A stretch of DNA of 64,000 bases from JAGDMS01 sp050015455. Lineage in GTDB: Bacteria > Desulfobacterota > Binatia > HRBIN30. This document shows positions 1 to 8,853 of this stretch, piece by piece; position 1 is the first letter of the stretch; each line of letters starts with the position of its first letter. Below the pieces are notes generated by a model, which saw only the letters and a program-made list of their open reading frames with translations, ran no database searches and had not been told where the DNA came from. Position numbers and translations under genes: made by a program. The stretch is taken from assembly GCA_050015455.1 (NCBI GenBank), contig JBEKBJ010000003.1, positions 65,595 to 129,594 on the forward strand, in the 5' to 3' direction.

Positions 1-1056
1 GCGAATGTATTCCACCCGCAGCGGCTCCACCGCCTTCGCCGCCTCCTGCGCCTTCTGCAGCTCCTCGCGCTCCTCCCGCAAACGCTTCACCGTCGAAATG
101 CGGATGAGGTTGCCTTCCTGCTCGCTTTCGAGATTCAGCACTTGGAGGACGATATCGAGCGCCTGATCCCAGGGCACATCGAAAAGGCGCAGCGTGACCT
201 TGCCCCGCACTTCGTCGGTGGCCACGATGTTGAGTTTGCTGACCTCAGCGAGCAAGCGCAGCACGTTATGGACATCGGCGTCTTTGAAGTCGAGGGAGAC
301 GTGCTGCCCATGGTAAGCCTGATGCGGGACAACCTGCTCCAGTTTTGGGTTCGGCTCCCCGGTTGGCGCTCCCGCCGGGGCTTCTCGCGTGATGCCAGGC
401 GTTGGCCGTGCGAGAGACGGCAACGGCCGCGTTTCGGGTGGTGGACCGAGCTGTGCGGCGGGTTCATTCCGTACGGTCTCGACCGCTCGGCGGGTAAAGA
501 CCACTTGCTCGCGCACCGGCTGCGTCCCTCCGGTCGGCTCGCCGAGAAAAGCGATGACCGTATCGTTTAAGTTATCAACCGTATAGGTCGGTACCGTTGT
601 GCCGTGCAGTTCGAGTGTGAGCCGAATCTTGCCCTCATGTCGGGCGACGCGGACACCGGCGATCACGGCATCGTTCACCGTATACTTCTCTGCGGTGGTC
701 TCACCGTCGCCTTCTGCTCCGGCAACATCGATGACCAGACGGGTGGGCTGCGTCAAGGCGTAATGCGTCACCCCGGCCGGCGAGCGGTTCAACTTGACGA
801 ACAAACCGTGCTGGCCGTTGTCTTCGATGAGTTTGATTTCACGAACGTCGAGTGTCTCCGCGACCGGCGCAGCCCCGGGCTGGGGCAGCGCGGTCTCGGT
901 GAGTTCGCCCTGCCCCGCAGCTTGCACGGGGGAGCTTGCGGACACCACCGGTTGGTCTTGCGATACGATGACACGCGGCGCGCAACCCGCGAACGCGACG
1001 ACGCTGAACACGGCGAGACCCCACTGAACCACACCCAACCCGCTCCATCGCATCAT
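1..1056 (-). CDS. pilQ: Type IV pilus secretin PilQ (partial, N-terminal part)
   Basis: This is the first 352 codons of the outer-membrane secretin that forms the pilus exit channel. The gene runs off the left edge, so the pore-forming secretin half is not seen. Reading the minus strand from the ATG at 1056 gives a hydrophobic leader ending AFAGC (Cys25, lipobox-like). An AMIN-type peptidoglycan-binding domain follows at about residues 65-160 (VREIKLIED ... RLVIDVAG), then a Pro-rich linker. A secretin short N-terminal domain at about 255-320 contains VSLDFKDADVHNVLRLLAEV. The start overlaps the pilP stop as ATGA (1056-1053), which fixes it and indicates translational coupling. It is the last gene of pilMNOPQ. 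Identity is secure from the domain order and the operon. Confidence 0.9.
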   Translation of the reverse strand, partial: MMRWSGLGVVQWGLAVFSVVAFAGCAPRVIVSQDQPVVSASSPVQAAGQGELTETALPQPGAAPVAETLDVREIKLIEDNGQHGLFVKLNRSPAGVTHYALTQPTRLVIDVAGAEGDGETTAEKYTVNDAVIAGVRVARHEGKIRLTLELHGTTVPTYTVDNLNDTVIAFLGEPTGGTQPVREQVVFTRRAVETVRNEPAAQLGPPPETRPLPSLARPTPGITREAPAGAPTGEPNPKLEQVVPHQAYHGQHVSLDFKDADVHNVLRLLAEVSKLNIVATDEVRGKVTLRLFDVPWDQALDIVLQVLNLESEQEGNLIRISTVKRLREEREELQKAQEAAKAVEPLRVEYIR

Positions 1057-1526
1057 TTCCGCTCCTGTCCTGGTTGACTGGGACCCTCCTCCTTAGGTGT
1101 TTCCATCACGATCCGATTGATCTGTTCGCGACCGTAGAAGTCGAGGACGCGCTCCTCCACCAGAACGCGTTGCAGCTCGATAGCCGTCACAACTCCGCCG
1201 TTGTGCCCGATCGGGGTCCCCAGGGTGATGATGTACCCCATGCCGAAGCTGTCCTCCACCATGGCGCGCGGGGGGCTGGCGTCCCACACCGTAGCCACCA
1301 CAGTGAGCTGACCGAGTTCGTAGCGTTGTAGTGGGGTTACCGGGCTGTGGGTTTCCGGGCGCACATCTAGCGCGAACGGGCGGAAGGGGTCGCGCAGCGG
1401 TTGCGCCGGTGCAACGTCGGCTTGGCCGGAGCTGCTGCCAGCAGCCGGTGAGGCCCCTTCCGCGCCATATACCGGTCCACTCAAGAGGAGCACAAGCAGC
1501 GCCAGCATCGGCCACAACACGGTCAC
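1053..1526 (-). CDS. pilP: Type IV pilus assembly protein PilP
   Basis: This 157-residue periplasmic protein links the PilN/PilO inner-membrane complex to the secretin PilQ. An N-terminal hydrophobic leader (about residues 1-22) is followed by a low-complexity Ala/Ser/Pro stretch. The PilP beta-domain then begins at RDPFRPF and continues with ELGQLTVVATVW and GMGYIITLGTPIG, which are family hallmarks. It starts with GTG and overlaps the pilO stop as GTGA (1526-1523); its stop overlaps the pilQ start. PilP is normally an inner-membrane lipoprotein, but no Cys is visible at the end of this leader, so it may be anchored by an uncleaved helix or secreted. Confidence 0.9.
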   Translation of the reverse strand: MTVLWPMLALLVLLLSGPVYGAEGASPAAGSSSGQADVAPAQPLRDPFRPFALDVRPETHSPVTPLQRYELGQLTVVATVWDASPPRAMVEDSFGMGYIITLGTPIGHNGGVVTAIELQRVLVEERVLDFYGREQINRIVMETPKEEGPSQPGQERK

Positions 1527-2143
1527 GGCTTGCCCCCTTTCTCCTTTTGTTTAGCGATGCGCTCACGTTCGGCCTCGTCCAGAAAACGAAAGGTCACAGC
1601 CGCACACGACGTGTCTAGGATCAGGCCCTCGTTTTGCGCTTGGGCTATGTTCTTGATCGCGACGTTGGTAACGTTCACGATCCTGGCCATGTGTGACACC
1701 TTGTCGAAGAAAGTTGTCACCTGGTTGTACGTGCCGCGGACCGAAATATCGACGGGCACCGCAGCGTAGAAATCTTCGAACTGCTCCGGCCCCTGCTTGA
1801 ACTGGATGATATCGAGTCCCGACTCGCGTCCGAGCGAGGAAATATTGCTCAGGAGATCCGGGATTTCTTTCGTGTCGGGAAGTTGCGCGATGGCGGAACG
1901 TAAGTCCCCGTTCAGCTTAGCCACTTCAGCGCGAGCATGGTCGAGATTTGCCACCAACCCTGCTTTGCGATCGCGTTCCTGACGGAGCGCATCTCGTTTT
2001 TGCTCTTTCTCCGCGATCGCGGCGCTCCCCGGCCAGTAAATGAAGTACACAAATGCGAGGAAAAGAGCCGCCAGGCCGCCGACCAACAGCAACACGCGCT
2101 GGCGTGGCGGCAGTTCGAAGATTCGTTCGAGCAGCTCGTTCAT
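1523..2143 (-). CDS. pilO: Type IV pilus inner-membrane platform protein PilO
   Basis: This 206-residue bitopic membrane protein of the pilus alignment subcomplex pairs with PilN. A short cytoplasmic N-terminus is followed by one transmembrane helix at about residues 18-36. A coiled-coil region rich in Glu/Arg/Lys comes next (about 45-95), then a ferredoxin-like periplasmic domain. That domain contains LLSNISSLGRESGLDIIQF and VDISVRGTYNQVTTFFDKVS, typical of PilO. The gene sits between pilN (8-nt gap) and pilP (GTGA overlap). Length and architecture are normal for the family. Confidence 0.92.
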   Translation of the reverse strand: MNELLERIFELPPRQRVLLLVGGLAALFLAFVYFIYWPGSAAIAEKEQKRDALRQERDRKAGLVANLDHARAEVAKLNGDLRSAIAQLPDTKEIPDLLSNISSLGRESGLDIIQFKQGPEQFEDFYAAVPVDISVRGTYNQVTTFFDKVSHMARIVNVTNVAIKNIAQAQNEGLILDTSCAAVTFRFLDEAERERIAKQKEKGGKP

Positions 2144-2151
2144 AGGCGGTA

Positions 2152-2784
2152 CTACGTTCCGGTCTTGCCCGCAGCCGGTGGCGTCCCGCTCGGCGGCGCT
2201 TCCGCCTTTCCGCCCGCACCGAGGTAGTCGAGGTGTGCCTTGATGATGAACCTCTTGAAGCCGCTCACAGCGGTGTTGTTGGCCACGCCCCGCACCGCCT
2301 CGCTCTGCGATGTTTCAACCAAATCGACTTCGAAGAAATACTTGGAGGCTTGCAACTGCCGCATGAACACGGCGATCGTTTGGTTATCGAGCGCGATGCC
2401 GGTGATGGTCGCCTGCGCCTTGACCTCAGTGAAGTCGACCAGCCACAGCTTCTCCGGGGCGGCGCTGCTCAGGTCCTCGAGGACGCGCACCGGGCCGACA
2501 CGCTTCTGATTGAGATCGTCTATCACCTTCAACTTGGCTTCGAGCTCTTTGCGCTTTCTGTCGAGATCACGGACCTCCTGTGTTTGCGCGTCGAACTTCG
2601 TGATTTGGGCACGCAGCTGCTCAATATCCGCGTCCAGGCGTCGCGACGTGCGTCCCTGCAGCATGTACGGAATGATCATCACCAGCAGTGTCAGGAAGAA
2701 GCCGAGCAACGCAACGGAGAGCTGTTGGCGCAGGGCGATCGCCCGCTGCACATCTTTGACCGGCAAGAGGTTTATCCTGATCAT
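2152..2784 (-). CDS. pilN: Type IV pilus assembly protein PilN
   Basis: This 210-residue inner-membrane protein binds PilM in the cytoplasm and PilO in the periplasm. It begins with MIRINLLP, the conserved PilN cytoplasmic motif that docks into PilM. A transmembrane helix at about 24-42 and a coiled coil (about 45-100) follow, then a periplasmic ferredoxin-like fold with VLEDLSSAAPEKLWLVDF. Its ATG overlaps the pilM stop (ATGA, 2784-2781). The C-terminus carries an Ala/Gly/Pro-rich tail that is probably disordered. Confidence 0.93.
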   Translation of the reverse strand: MIRINLLPVKDVQRAIALRQQLSVALLGFFLTLLVMIIPYMLQGRTSRRLDADIEQLRAQITKFDAQTQEVRDLDRKRKELEAKLKVIDDLNQKRVGPVRVLEDLSSAAPEKLWLVDFTEVKAQATITGIALDNQTIAVFMRQLQASKYFFEVDLVETSQSEAVRGVANNTAVSGFKRFIIKAHLDYLGAGGKAEAPPSGTPPAAGKTGT

Positions 2785-3899
2785 TTGTCGTTCGGCCTTC
2801 TCGTGGCCAAGCCGATCGCCACGGCGAACTCGGCCGCATGCTCACGCACGTCCGGGGTATCGACACTAGGATCGAGAGCGACGTGCGCGAACGGATTGGC
2901 GATCTCGACCGGCGCCCCTACCCGCTCGCTGAGTTGCTGGGGTAGCCCGGGCATGCGGGCCACTCCTCCGCTCAGGTAAACCGCATCGATGGTCTCATCG
3001 GTGGCCGCGGTCCAGAAGAAACTCAGGGCGTGGTGGATTTCCTCTATCAAGGCCGATGTTGCTGATGCCGTGACCGCGCTCGCTTGCTCGGCATCGACTT
3101 TGCCGTCCGGCCGTCCGGCCTTTGCCGCCTCCGCATCTTCTACACTCAAGTTCAGATCGCGTATCAAGGCCTCGGTGATGTCGCGACCGCCGACGGGCAC
3201 GTCGCCGGTGAACGTCGAACGGCCTCCTTTGAGAATGTTGATGGATGAGTAGCGAGCACCGATGTTAACGAGCGCGATAGCTCGATCCGGAACAGGCTCG
3301 TAATTGACCTCAAACATGTTTTCGAGCGCGAAGTAGTCGACATCGACCACCGCGGGGGTGAGCCCGGCGGAGCGAATGGCCTCGCTGTAGCTGGCGACGA
3401 TCTCCTTCTTGGCGGCTGCCAGCAGCACTTCCATGCGCTTGCCGTCATCAAGGTAATCGGTGATCTGGTAATCGAGGTTCACGTTCTCGAGATCTTCCGG
3501 AATGAAGTTGCCCGCCTCGAAGAGAATCGTGTTCTCGAGCTCTCGGGCACTTTGGGTCGGCAAAGTAACGCGTTTTATAATCACTGCCGGTCCGGGAACC
3601 GCCGTGATGACTTTGCGCGCACGCATCCCACGGCTCTCGCGCGCCGCCCGCATCGCGTCGGCAACGGCGGTCGTCTCATACACCATGTTGTTCTGGATCG
3701 CTGATGCCGGCGTGGGCAGCACCGCTGCCTTGAGCAGCCGTAAACGCCCCACGCGGCCGCCAACTTCGATGATTTTGATGTTGTTGGAACCGATGTCGAC
3801 GCTCAGGTATGGCTCGTCACGTCGGATCGGGTTGAGGTCGGAGAGCGAACCGGTCAGGATACGCCCGAGACGTTGGGCCCATTCGCTACCTGTGGCCAT
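2781..3899 (-). CDS. pilM: Type IV pilus actin-like ATPase PilM
   Basis: PilM is the cytoplasmic actin/FtsA-like protein that recruits the PilN N-terminus at the base of the pilus machine. The phosphate-1 region SVDIGSNNIKIIEV lies near residue 34, and the phosphate-2/adenosine regions (VNIGARYSSINIL, VYLSGGVARMPGL) are present. I chose the ATG at 3899 (372 aa). A G-rich Shine-Dalgarno-like GGTGGGGG lies just upstream, and the extra 17 residues of the longer frame (ATG at 3950) do not look like family sequence. It is the first gene of pilMNOPQ, about 75 nt downstream of a predicted promoter. Confidence 0.92.
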   Translation of the reverse strand: MATGSEWAQRLGRILTGSLSDLNPIRRDEPYLSVDIGSNNIKIIEVGGRVGRLRLLKAAVLPTPASAIQNNMVYETTAVADAMRAARESRGMRARKVITAVPGPAVIIKRVTLPTQSARELENTILFEAGNFIPEDLENVNLDYQITDYLDDGKRMEVLLAAAKKEIVASYSEAIRSAGLTPAVVDVDYFALENMFEVNYEPVPDRAIALVNIGARYSSINILKGGRSTFTGDVPVGGRDITEALIRDLNLSVEDAEAAKAGRPDGKVDAEQASAVTASATSALIEEIHHALSFFWTAATDETIDAVYLSGGVARMPGLPQQLSERVGAPVEIANPFAHVALDPSVDTPDVREHAAEFAVAIGLATRRPNDK

Positions 3900-3979
3900 G
3901 TAAGATGCCCCCACCACAATCCCCTCAACCTCCGCAGACCCGCGCTGCACGACAACAGGGTTCTATTACCCGTTGCGTG

Positions 3980-4008
3980 AGTATGGCCTGCGGAACGAAA
4001 GATGTCAA
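3980..4008 (-). promoter_or_regulatory. Sigma-70-like promoter for pilMNOPQ
   Basis: On the minus strand a perfect TTGACA (4008-4003) is separated by exactly 17 nt from CATACT (3985-3980), a 4/6 match to TATAAT. The predicted transcript would start near 3973, about 75 nt upstream of the pilM ATG. The rest of the 3900-4226 gap holds no coding potential that I trust. Confidence 0.5.
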
Positions 4009-4226
4009 ACGAATCAACTGCATCCTCTGATCTGACCGGTGAACCCCGAAGAGCGAATTCCGAGCCAACCCGAATTACACCAGCGGCGAAATATTCACGG
4101 CTCAATCGTTCGAAATCGCGGTGACAAAGTTGTGCCGTGCAACGATTTTGACCACAGCGTAGGAAGCCGACACCGCGGACCACTTTTCCACTCAGGACCG
4201 TAGCGGTAGACAGGCCTGTCTCTGGG

Positions 4227-4841
4227 CTACCGCGCTGGGGGTCCACCACCACGCAGAAAGCTTACAGCAATGGCGTAGATTTCCGCTGACCCTTTGCGTG
4301 TCGCCTTGGGCCGTGTGGTACGTACGTTGGCAAACCGCGCTCGCAGCTCGCGCAGCAACTGCGTCGCTGCGTCACCCGTGAACAGCTTCATCACCAATTT
4401 GCCGCCAGGCGTGAGTACTTGATCAGCCAGCGTCAGGGCTACGTGCGCCAGCACTTCGGCCTGCGCCTCGTCGCGCGCCCGCACGCCGCTGAGCTTAGGC
4501 GCGAGGTCGGACAACAGGACGTCCACTCGCCCTTCGCACGCCTCCAGCATTTGCTGTTGCGCTAACCGATCAGCGACGTCACCAACCACGGTAATCACGT
4601 GCTTCTGCGGCAACGGCTCGATGGGCTGAAGGTCGATTCCAATGACCTTCCCGCCAGGGCCGACGAGGTCTGCGGCGACCTGCAACCATCCTCCCGGCCA
4701 CGCCCCGAGATCCAGTACACGATCGCCGCGCTGGATTAGCCGCCCACGTTGTACAAATTGAAGCAGCTTGAAGGCGGCACGCGATCGGTACCCCGCGGCC
4801 TTGGCGCGGGTGTAGAAAGCGTCTTTTCGTCGATATACCAA
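4227..4841 (-). CDS. rlmE: 23S rRNA (uridine-2'-O)-methyltransferase RlmE/FtsJ
   Basis: This SAM-dependent methyltransferase of 204 residues modifies the A-loop uridine (U2552 in E. coli) late in 50S assembly. The N-terminus YRSRAAFKLLQ carries the substrate-binding Lys. The SAM motif reads VLDLGAWPGGWLQVA. The K-D-K-E catalytic set is visible: Lys in RAAFK, Asp in LLSDLAPKLSG, Lys in LVMKLF and Glu in KGSAEIYAIA. It starts at TTG (4841), with AGGAAG upstream. It lies 43 nt after dapB in the same direction, so it may be the last gene of the dap operon. Confidence 0.92.
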   Translation of the reverse strand: MVYRRKDAFYTRAKAAGYRSRAAFKLLQFVQRGRLIQRGDRVLDLGAWPGGWLQVAADLVGPGGKVIGIDLQPIEPLPQKHVITVVGDVADRLAQQQMLEACEGRVDVLLSDLAPKLSGVRARDEAQAEVLAHVALTLADQVLTPGGKLVMKLFTGDAATQLLRELRARFANVRTTRPKATRKGSAEIYAIAVSFLRGGGPPAR

Positions 4842-4884
4842 GAGGCGCTAACTTCCTATCCGCTGAGCGGCGTAGCGCTCACGG

Positions 4885-5715
4885 TCAGCGCAGCTTGAGC
4901 ACATCGCTCATCGCGTAGCGGCCGAGCGGCTGCTGCACGAGCCAGAGGGCGGCGCGAATGGCACCACGAGCCAGGCACTCGCGGCTCTGCGCCCGGTGCG
5001 TCAGCTCGAGGCGTTCGCCGAGCCCTGCGAACACCACCGTATGATCGCCGACAACGTCGCCACCGCGCAAGGCCATGATGCCGATCTCCTGCTGCCGGCG
5101 TTGACCGACCATGCCTTGGCGACCGTACACGGCATCGGCGGAGAAGTTGCGGCCGGTGGCCTCTGCTAACGCTCGGCCCAAGGCGAGCGCGGTGCCGCTG
5201 GGTGCGTCCACTTTCAAGCGGTGATGCAGCTCGACGATCTCGGGGTCGAAGTCGGCACCGAGGGCGGTGGCCGCCTCGCGCACTAGGCGCTGGAGCACAG
5301 TTATGCCGACGCTCATGTTCGGCGCGATGACGCACCGGGTCTGCGGCGCCAAGCGGTCGATCTCGGCTTGTTGCTGGTCGTTGAATCCCGTGGCCCCAAT
5401 GACAATCGCGTTGCACCGCTCGACGGCAGTGCGCAAGTGCTCCAGCGCTGCAGCCGCATTGGTGAAATCCAGAGCCACCGCGCCGGGCAACAGGGCTGCG
5501 GCGAAATCCTCGGAAATCGGGACGCCGAGATGGCCGACGCCGGCGACGTCACCCGCATCTTTGCCGAGCGCGGCGTGGCCGGCCGCTTCGAGCGCCCCGG
5601 CCAGTGTCGCTGCCTCGCTCTGCGCGATCAGGCTGATGAGCGTACGGCCCATACGGCCGGCTGCGCCACATACGATCATTGCTGTGGTCGTTGTTTTTCT
5701 CGATCCAGGCGTCAT
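4885..5715 (-). CDS. dapB: 4-hydroxy-tetrahydrodipicolinate reductase
   Basis: DapB reduces the DapA product to tetrahydrodipicolinate with NAD(P)H, the second committed step of lysine/diaminopimelate synthesis. The dinucleotide-binding loop CGAAGRMGRTL is near residues 16-26. The DapB signature around HHRLKVDAPSGTA supplies the catalytic His and Lys, and the APNMSVGI segment is also present. Length 276 is normal. The ATG at 5715 is used here, but Met13 (5679) would remove a Thr-rich lead and equally suit the family. It lies downstream of dapA, separated by a 66-nt gap holding a small palindrome. Confidence 0.95.
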   Translation of the reverse strand: MTPGSRKTTTTAMIVCGAAGRMGRTLISLIAQSEAATLAGALEAAGHAALGKDAGDVAGVGHLGVPISEDFAAALLPGAVALDFTNAAAALEHLRTAVERCNAIVIGATGFNDQQQAEIDRLAPQTRCVIAPNMSVGITVLQRLVREAATALGADFDPEIVELHHRLKVDAPSGTALALGRALAEATGRNFSADAVYGRQGMVGQRRQQEIGIMALRGGDVVGDHTVVFAGLGERLELTHRAQSRECLARGAIRAALWLVQQPLGRYAMSDVLKLR

Positions 5716-5735
5716 TGCATCCCCGCGCCCTGATT

Positions 5736-5752
5736 CTCTCCCGGAGGGAGAG
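5736..5752. repeat. Small extragenic palindrome between dapA and dapB
   Basis: CTCTCCC-GGA-GGGAGAG is a perfect 7-bp inverted repeat in the 66-nt gap. A similar CCCTCTC/GAGAGGG palindrome occurs at 58261-58281, so this looks like a dispersed REP-type unit. No T-tract follows on either strand, so it is not a classical terminator. Confidence 0.5.
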
Positions 5753-5781
5753 GCGCCCCGCAGTTGTTATTCACTCAGGAC

Positions 5782-6660
5782 TCAGCCCTTCAACAAGCCG
5801 ACTTGCTCCATCACAGCCCTGAGCTTGGCGCGCGCAGCATCGCTCATGGGCAGCAGCGGCAGCCGCAGTGCGTCCTGGCAGTAGCCCATCATTGCGACCG
5901 CGGCCTTCACCGGGATTGGATTGGTTTCGAGAAACAGCGCACGGATGAGTGGCAGCAACTGATAGTGCAGCCTTCGCGCAGTGTCCCAGTCGCCACGGCG
6001 ACAGGCAGCGACCATCTGCGCCGATTCCTTCGGCACGACGTTGGCCACCACCGAGATCACGCCGACCCCGCCGACCGCCAGGATCGGCAGAGTGAGCGAA
6101 TCGTCGCCCGAGTACACCTCGATCTTGTCGCCACACAGACGAATCGCTTCTTGCGTCTCGTCGAGCGACCCCGTTGCGTCTTTCAGTCCGACGATCTCCT
6201 TCAGCTCCGCCAGGCGCGCGATGGTTGTCGCCTCGATCTTCGAAGCGGTGCGCCCGGGGATATTGTAGACGATCAGCGGAAACCGCGTGGCTTCGGCGAC
6301 GCTCTTGTAGTGCTGATAAATGCCTTCCTGAGTCGGCTTGTTGTAATAGGGCGAGATGAGCAGCGCCGCCGCTGCGCCAGCCTCCTGGGCGGCACGAGTG
6401 AGGGCGATAGCTTCACTGGTGCTGTTGGAGCCCGTTCCGGCGATCACCGGTATCCGGCCGCGCACGATCTTCACTACCAGGCGCACCACTTCGGCGTGCT
6501 CGGCGTGCGAGAGCGTGGACGATTCGCCGGTGCTCCCGCAGGGCACGATCGCCGAGGTGCCGTTCTGGACCTGAAACTCAACCAAACGCTCGAGCGCCTC
6601 CCCGTCGACCCGGCCATCCCGGAACGGTGTGATGATTGCCGTCATTGAGCCGCTAAACAT
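5782..6660 (-). CDS. dapA: 4-hydroxy-tetrahydrodipicolinate synthase
   Basis: DapA condenses pyruvate with aspartate semialdehyde. This is a TIM-barrel aldolase of 292 residues. Family features visible are GSTGESSTL, the lid motif YYNKPTQEG, VYNIPGRT with the catalytic Tyr, and IVGLKDATGS with the Schiff-base Lys. The start is set at the ATG at 6660 (MFSGSMTAIITPF). A strong AAGGAG lies 8 nt upstream and overlaps the dapF stop codon; the longer frame from 6690 would extend into dapF. It sits between dapF and dapB. Confidence 0.96.
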   Translation of the reverse strand: MFSGSMTAIITPFRDGRVDGEALERLVEFQVQNGTSAIVPCGSTGESSTLSHAEHAEVVRLVVKIVRGRIPVIAGTGSNSTSEAIALTRAAQEAGAAAALLISPYYNKPTQEGIYQHYKSVAEATRFPLIVYNIPGRTASKIEATTIARLAELKEIVGLKDATGSLDETQEAIRLCGDKIEVYSGDDSLTLPILAVGGVGVISVVANVVPKESAQMVAACRRGDWDTARRLHYQLLPLIRALFLETNPIPVKAAVAMMGYCQDALRLPLLPMSDAARAKLRAVMEQVGLLKG

Positions 6661-6670
6661 GCTTGTCTCC

Positions 6671-7507
6671 TTAGAGCGCGATCTCCCCACTGAACACCTC
6701 CTCCGCCGCCCCCGTCATCAGGACGTGATTGTCGGCGGCATTCCATTCGATGTCGAGGTCGCCGCCGTTGAGTCGCACCACGGCCCGCCGCTCGGTCTTT
6801 TCGTTCAGCACGGCCGCAACCGCTGCGGCGCAGGCACCGGTGCCGCAAGCTGCTGTTTCGCCCGAGCCGCGCTCCCACACTCGCATACGCAACTCGGTGC
6901 GGCTGAGCACCTTGGTGAATTCGGTGTTCACTCGCCGCGGGAAGAAGGGATGGTGCTCGAATTGCGGTCCCAGTTCTGCCAACGGTAGATCGTCGACGTC
7001 GGGCAGAAAGACGACGCAGTGTGGGTTGCCCATGGACACACAGGTGATGCGGTACGCCCGTCCGGCCACTGGCAGCGGCGCATTCACGATCCGTCCCTCG
7101 GCGGCAACCGGAATTCGCGGCCCTTCGAGAATCGGCTCGCCCATGTCCACGGTCACGCTCGTGACGCTGCCGTCGTTGGTGTGCAGCTGGAGCAGCTTGA
7201 TGCCGGCGTCGGTCTCAACGCGCAGCGAAGCGCGCCGCGCGAGGTTGTGCTCATATAAATACTTACCCACGCAGCGGACGGCGTTACCGCACATCTCCCC
7301 GCGGCTGCCGTCGGCGTTGTACATCTCCATTCGGCAGTCGGCGACCGACGAGGGACAGAGGAGCACCAGACCATCGGAACCGATGGCGGTCCGCCGCGGG
7401 CTGACCCGGCGCGCCAGCGCAGCTGGATTGGCAATGCTCTGCGCGAAGCAATCGACATAGATGTAGTCGTTGCCGATCCCGTGCATTTTGGTGAACCGAA
7501 TGCCCAT
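6671..7507 (-). CDS. dapF: Diaminopimelate epimerase
   Basis: DapF converts LL-DAP to meso-DAP for peptidoglycan and lysine. It is a cofactor-independent two-cysteine epimerase of 278 residues. The N-terminal hallmark KMHGIGNDYIYVD is present. Both catalytic cysteines are intact, in GEMCGNAVRC and in ETAACGTGACAA. It lies between lysA (89-nt gap upstream) and dapA (11 nt downstream). Length and motifs are standard. Confidence 0.96.
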   Translation of the reverse strand: MGIRFTKMHGIGNDYIYVDCFAQSIANPAALARRVSPRRTAIGSDGLVLLCPSSVADCRMEMYNADGSRGEMCGNAVRCVGKYLYEHNLARRASLRVETDAGIKLLQLHTNDGSVTSVTVDMGEPILEGPRIPVAAEGRIVNAPLPVAGRAYRITCVSMGNPHCVVFLPDVDDLPLAELGPQFEHHPFFPRRVNTEFTKVLSRTELRMRVWERGSGETAACGTGACAAAVAAVLNEKTERRAVVRLNGGDLDIEWNAADNHVLMTGAAEEVFSGEIAL

Positions 7508-7596
7508 TGTTCTGTTGCGACAATCCGTAATCTACACGCCAGCAAACCGACATGCCCCGCTTGACATTCCCGGTTTGACATCTTCCATTGCTTCCC

Positions 7597-8853
7597 TCAC
7601 CGCAGCATCATGGGAATGTGCTCGCCGCGCACCAGGTCTTCAAGCGTCTCACGCGCGCGCACGATGTGCAACTGCTCTCCGTCGACCAATACCTCCGGTG
7701 GTCGTGGCCGGGTGTTATAGTTCGAAGCCATGACGAAGCCGTAAGCGCCGGCGCTCATGACCGCCAACAAGTCGCCCGGCTCAATCGCTGGCAAGTCGCG
7801 ATCCTTGGCGAAGAAATCGCCGCTTTCGCACACCGGCCCGACGACATCAGCGGTGAACCGCGTCCCGTTGCGCGGGCGCACCGGCTGGACGGCTTGATAC
7901 GATCCATACAACGCCGGGCGGATCAGGTCGTTCATCCCGCCGTCGACCACGACGAAATTCTTCTCATTCGTGCTCTTCAGGTACAGCACCCTGGTGAGCA
8001 GGATGCCGGCGTTGCCGACGATCACGCGGCCGGGCTCGAGCAGGAGCGTGACGTCGAGATCACGCAGGCCCTCGGTCAACGCGCCGCCATAGTGGTGCGG
8101 CTCGGGCGGCTTCTCGTCATTGTAGGTGATGCCGAGGCCGCCGCCCATGTCCAAGTACCGGATCTGGAAGTTCTCCGCCTGCAAGCGGCCGACAAGGTCG
8201 TGGATGCGCTCCAGCGCATCGACGAACGGCGGCACGGTGGTGAGCTGGGAGCCGATGTGACAGTCCACACCTACGACCTCGATGTGCGGCAAACTGCGCG
8301 CGCGACGGTAGTCTTCCAGCGACCGTTGGATATCGATGCCGAACTTGCTCTTCTTCAATCCGGTCGAGATGTAGGGGTGGGTTTTCGGATCCACGTCAGG
8401 GTTCACCCGCAGGGCTACTCGCGCCTTCGCCCCCAGCTGACCGGCGACGGAGTTGATGGCGTCCAACTCGCCGGGCGATTCGACGTTGAGCATGAGAATG
8501 CCGGCGGCGAGGGCGCAACGGATCTCGCCCGCGGTCTTGCCGACTCCCGAGAAGACGATCTTGCCGGGATCGGCGCCCGCCTTAAGCGCGCGAAACAACT
8601 CGCCCCCCGAAACAATGTCGAAGCCGCTGCCCTCACGCGCAAAGGTGCGCAGGACGGCGAGGTTCGAATTCGCCTTTACCGAGAAGCACACGAGGTGCGG
8701 AATGCTCTCGAAGGCTTCATCGAAGACGCGGAAATGGCGGCGCAGGGTGGCCAGGCTGTAGACGTAACAGGGCGTGCCGGCGCGCTCCGCGACGGCGCTG
8801 AGCGGCACCCCTTCGGCGTACAGCTCACCGTTGCGTTCCTGAAAGTGGTGCAT
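7597..8853 (-). CDS. lysA: Diaminopimelate decarboxylase
   Basis: LysA is the PLP-dependent last step of lysine synthesis, decarboxylating meso-DAP. The fold-type III barrel motif VCFSVKANSN carries the PLP Lys. HIGSQLT, the glycine-rich DMGGGLGI and CESGDFFAKDR (the active-site Cys of the dimer partner) are all present. The gene encodes 418 residues. The ATG at 8853 is preceded by GAGGAGA and lies 29 nt inside the end of the upstream lipoprotein gene, so the two are probably translationally coupled. Confidence 0.96.
   Translation of the reverse strand: MHHFQERNGELYAEGVPLSAVAERAGTPCYVYSLATLRRHFRVFDEAFESIPHLVCFSVKANSNLAVLRTFAREGSGFDIVSGGELFRALKAGADPGKIVFSGVGKTAGEIRCALAAGILMLNVESPGELDAINSVAGQLGAKARVALRVNPDVDPKTHPYISTGLKKSKFGIDIQRSLEDYRRARSLPHIEVVGVDCHIGSQLTTVPPFVDALERIHDLVGRLQAENFQIRYLDMGGGLGITYNDEKPPEPHHYGGALTEGLRDLDVTLLLEPGRVIVGNAGILLTRVLYLKSTNEKNFVVVDGGMNDLIRPALYGSYQAVQPVRPRNGTRFTADVVGPVCESGDFFAKDRDLPAIEPGDLLAVMSAGAYGFVMASNYNTRPRPPEVLVDGEQLHIVRARETLEDLVRGEHIPMMLR

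Noticed and set aside
3854..4252. Minus-strand ORF of 132 codons between rlmE and pilM
   Set aside because: It overlaps the pilM start and the predicted pilM promoter, and its translation shows no family features.
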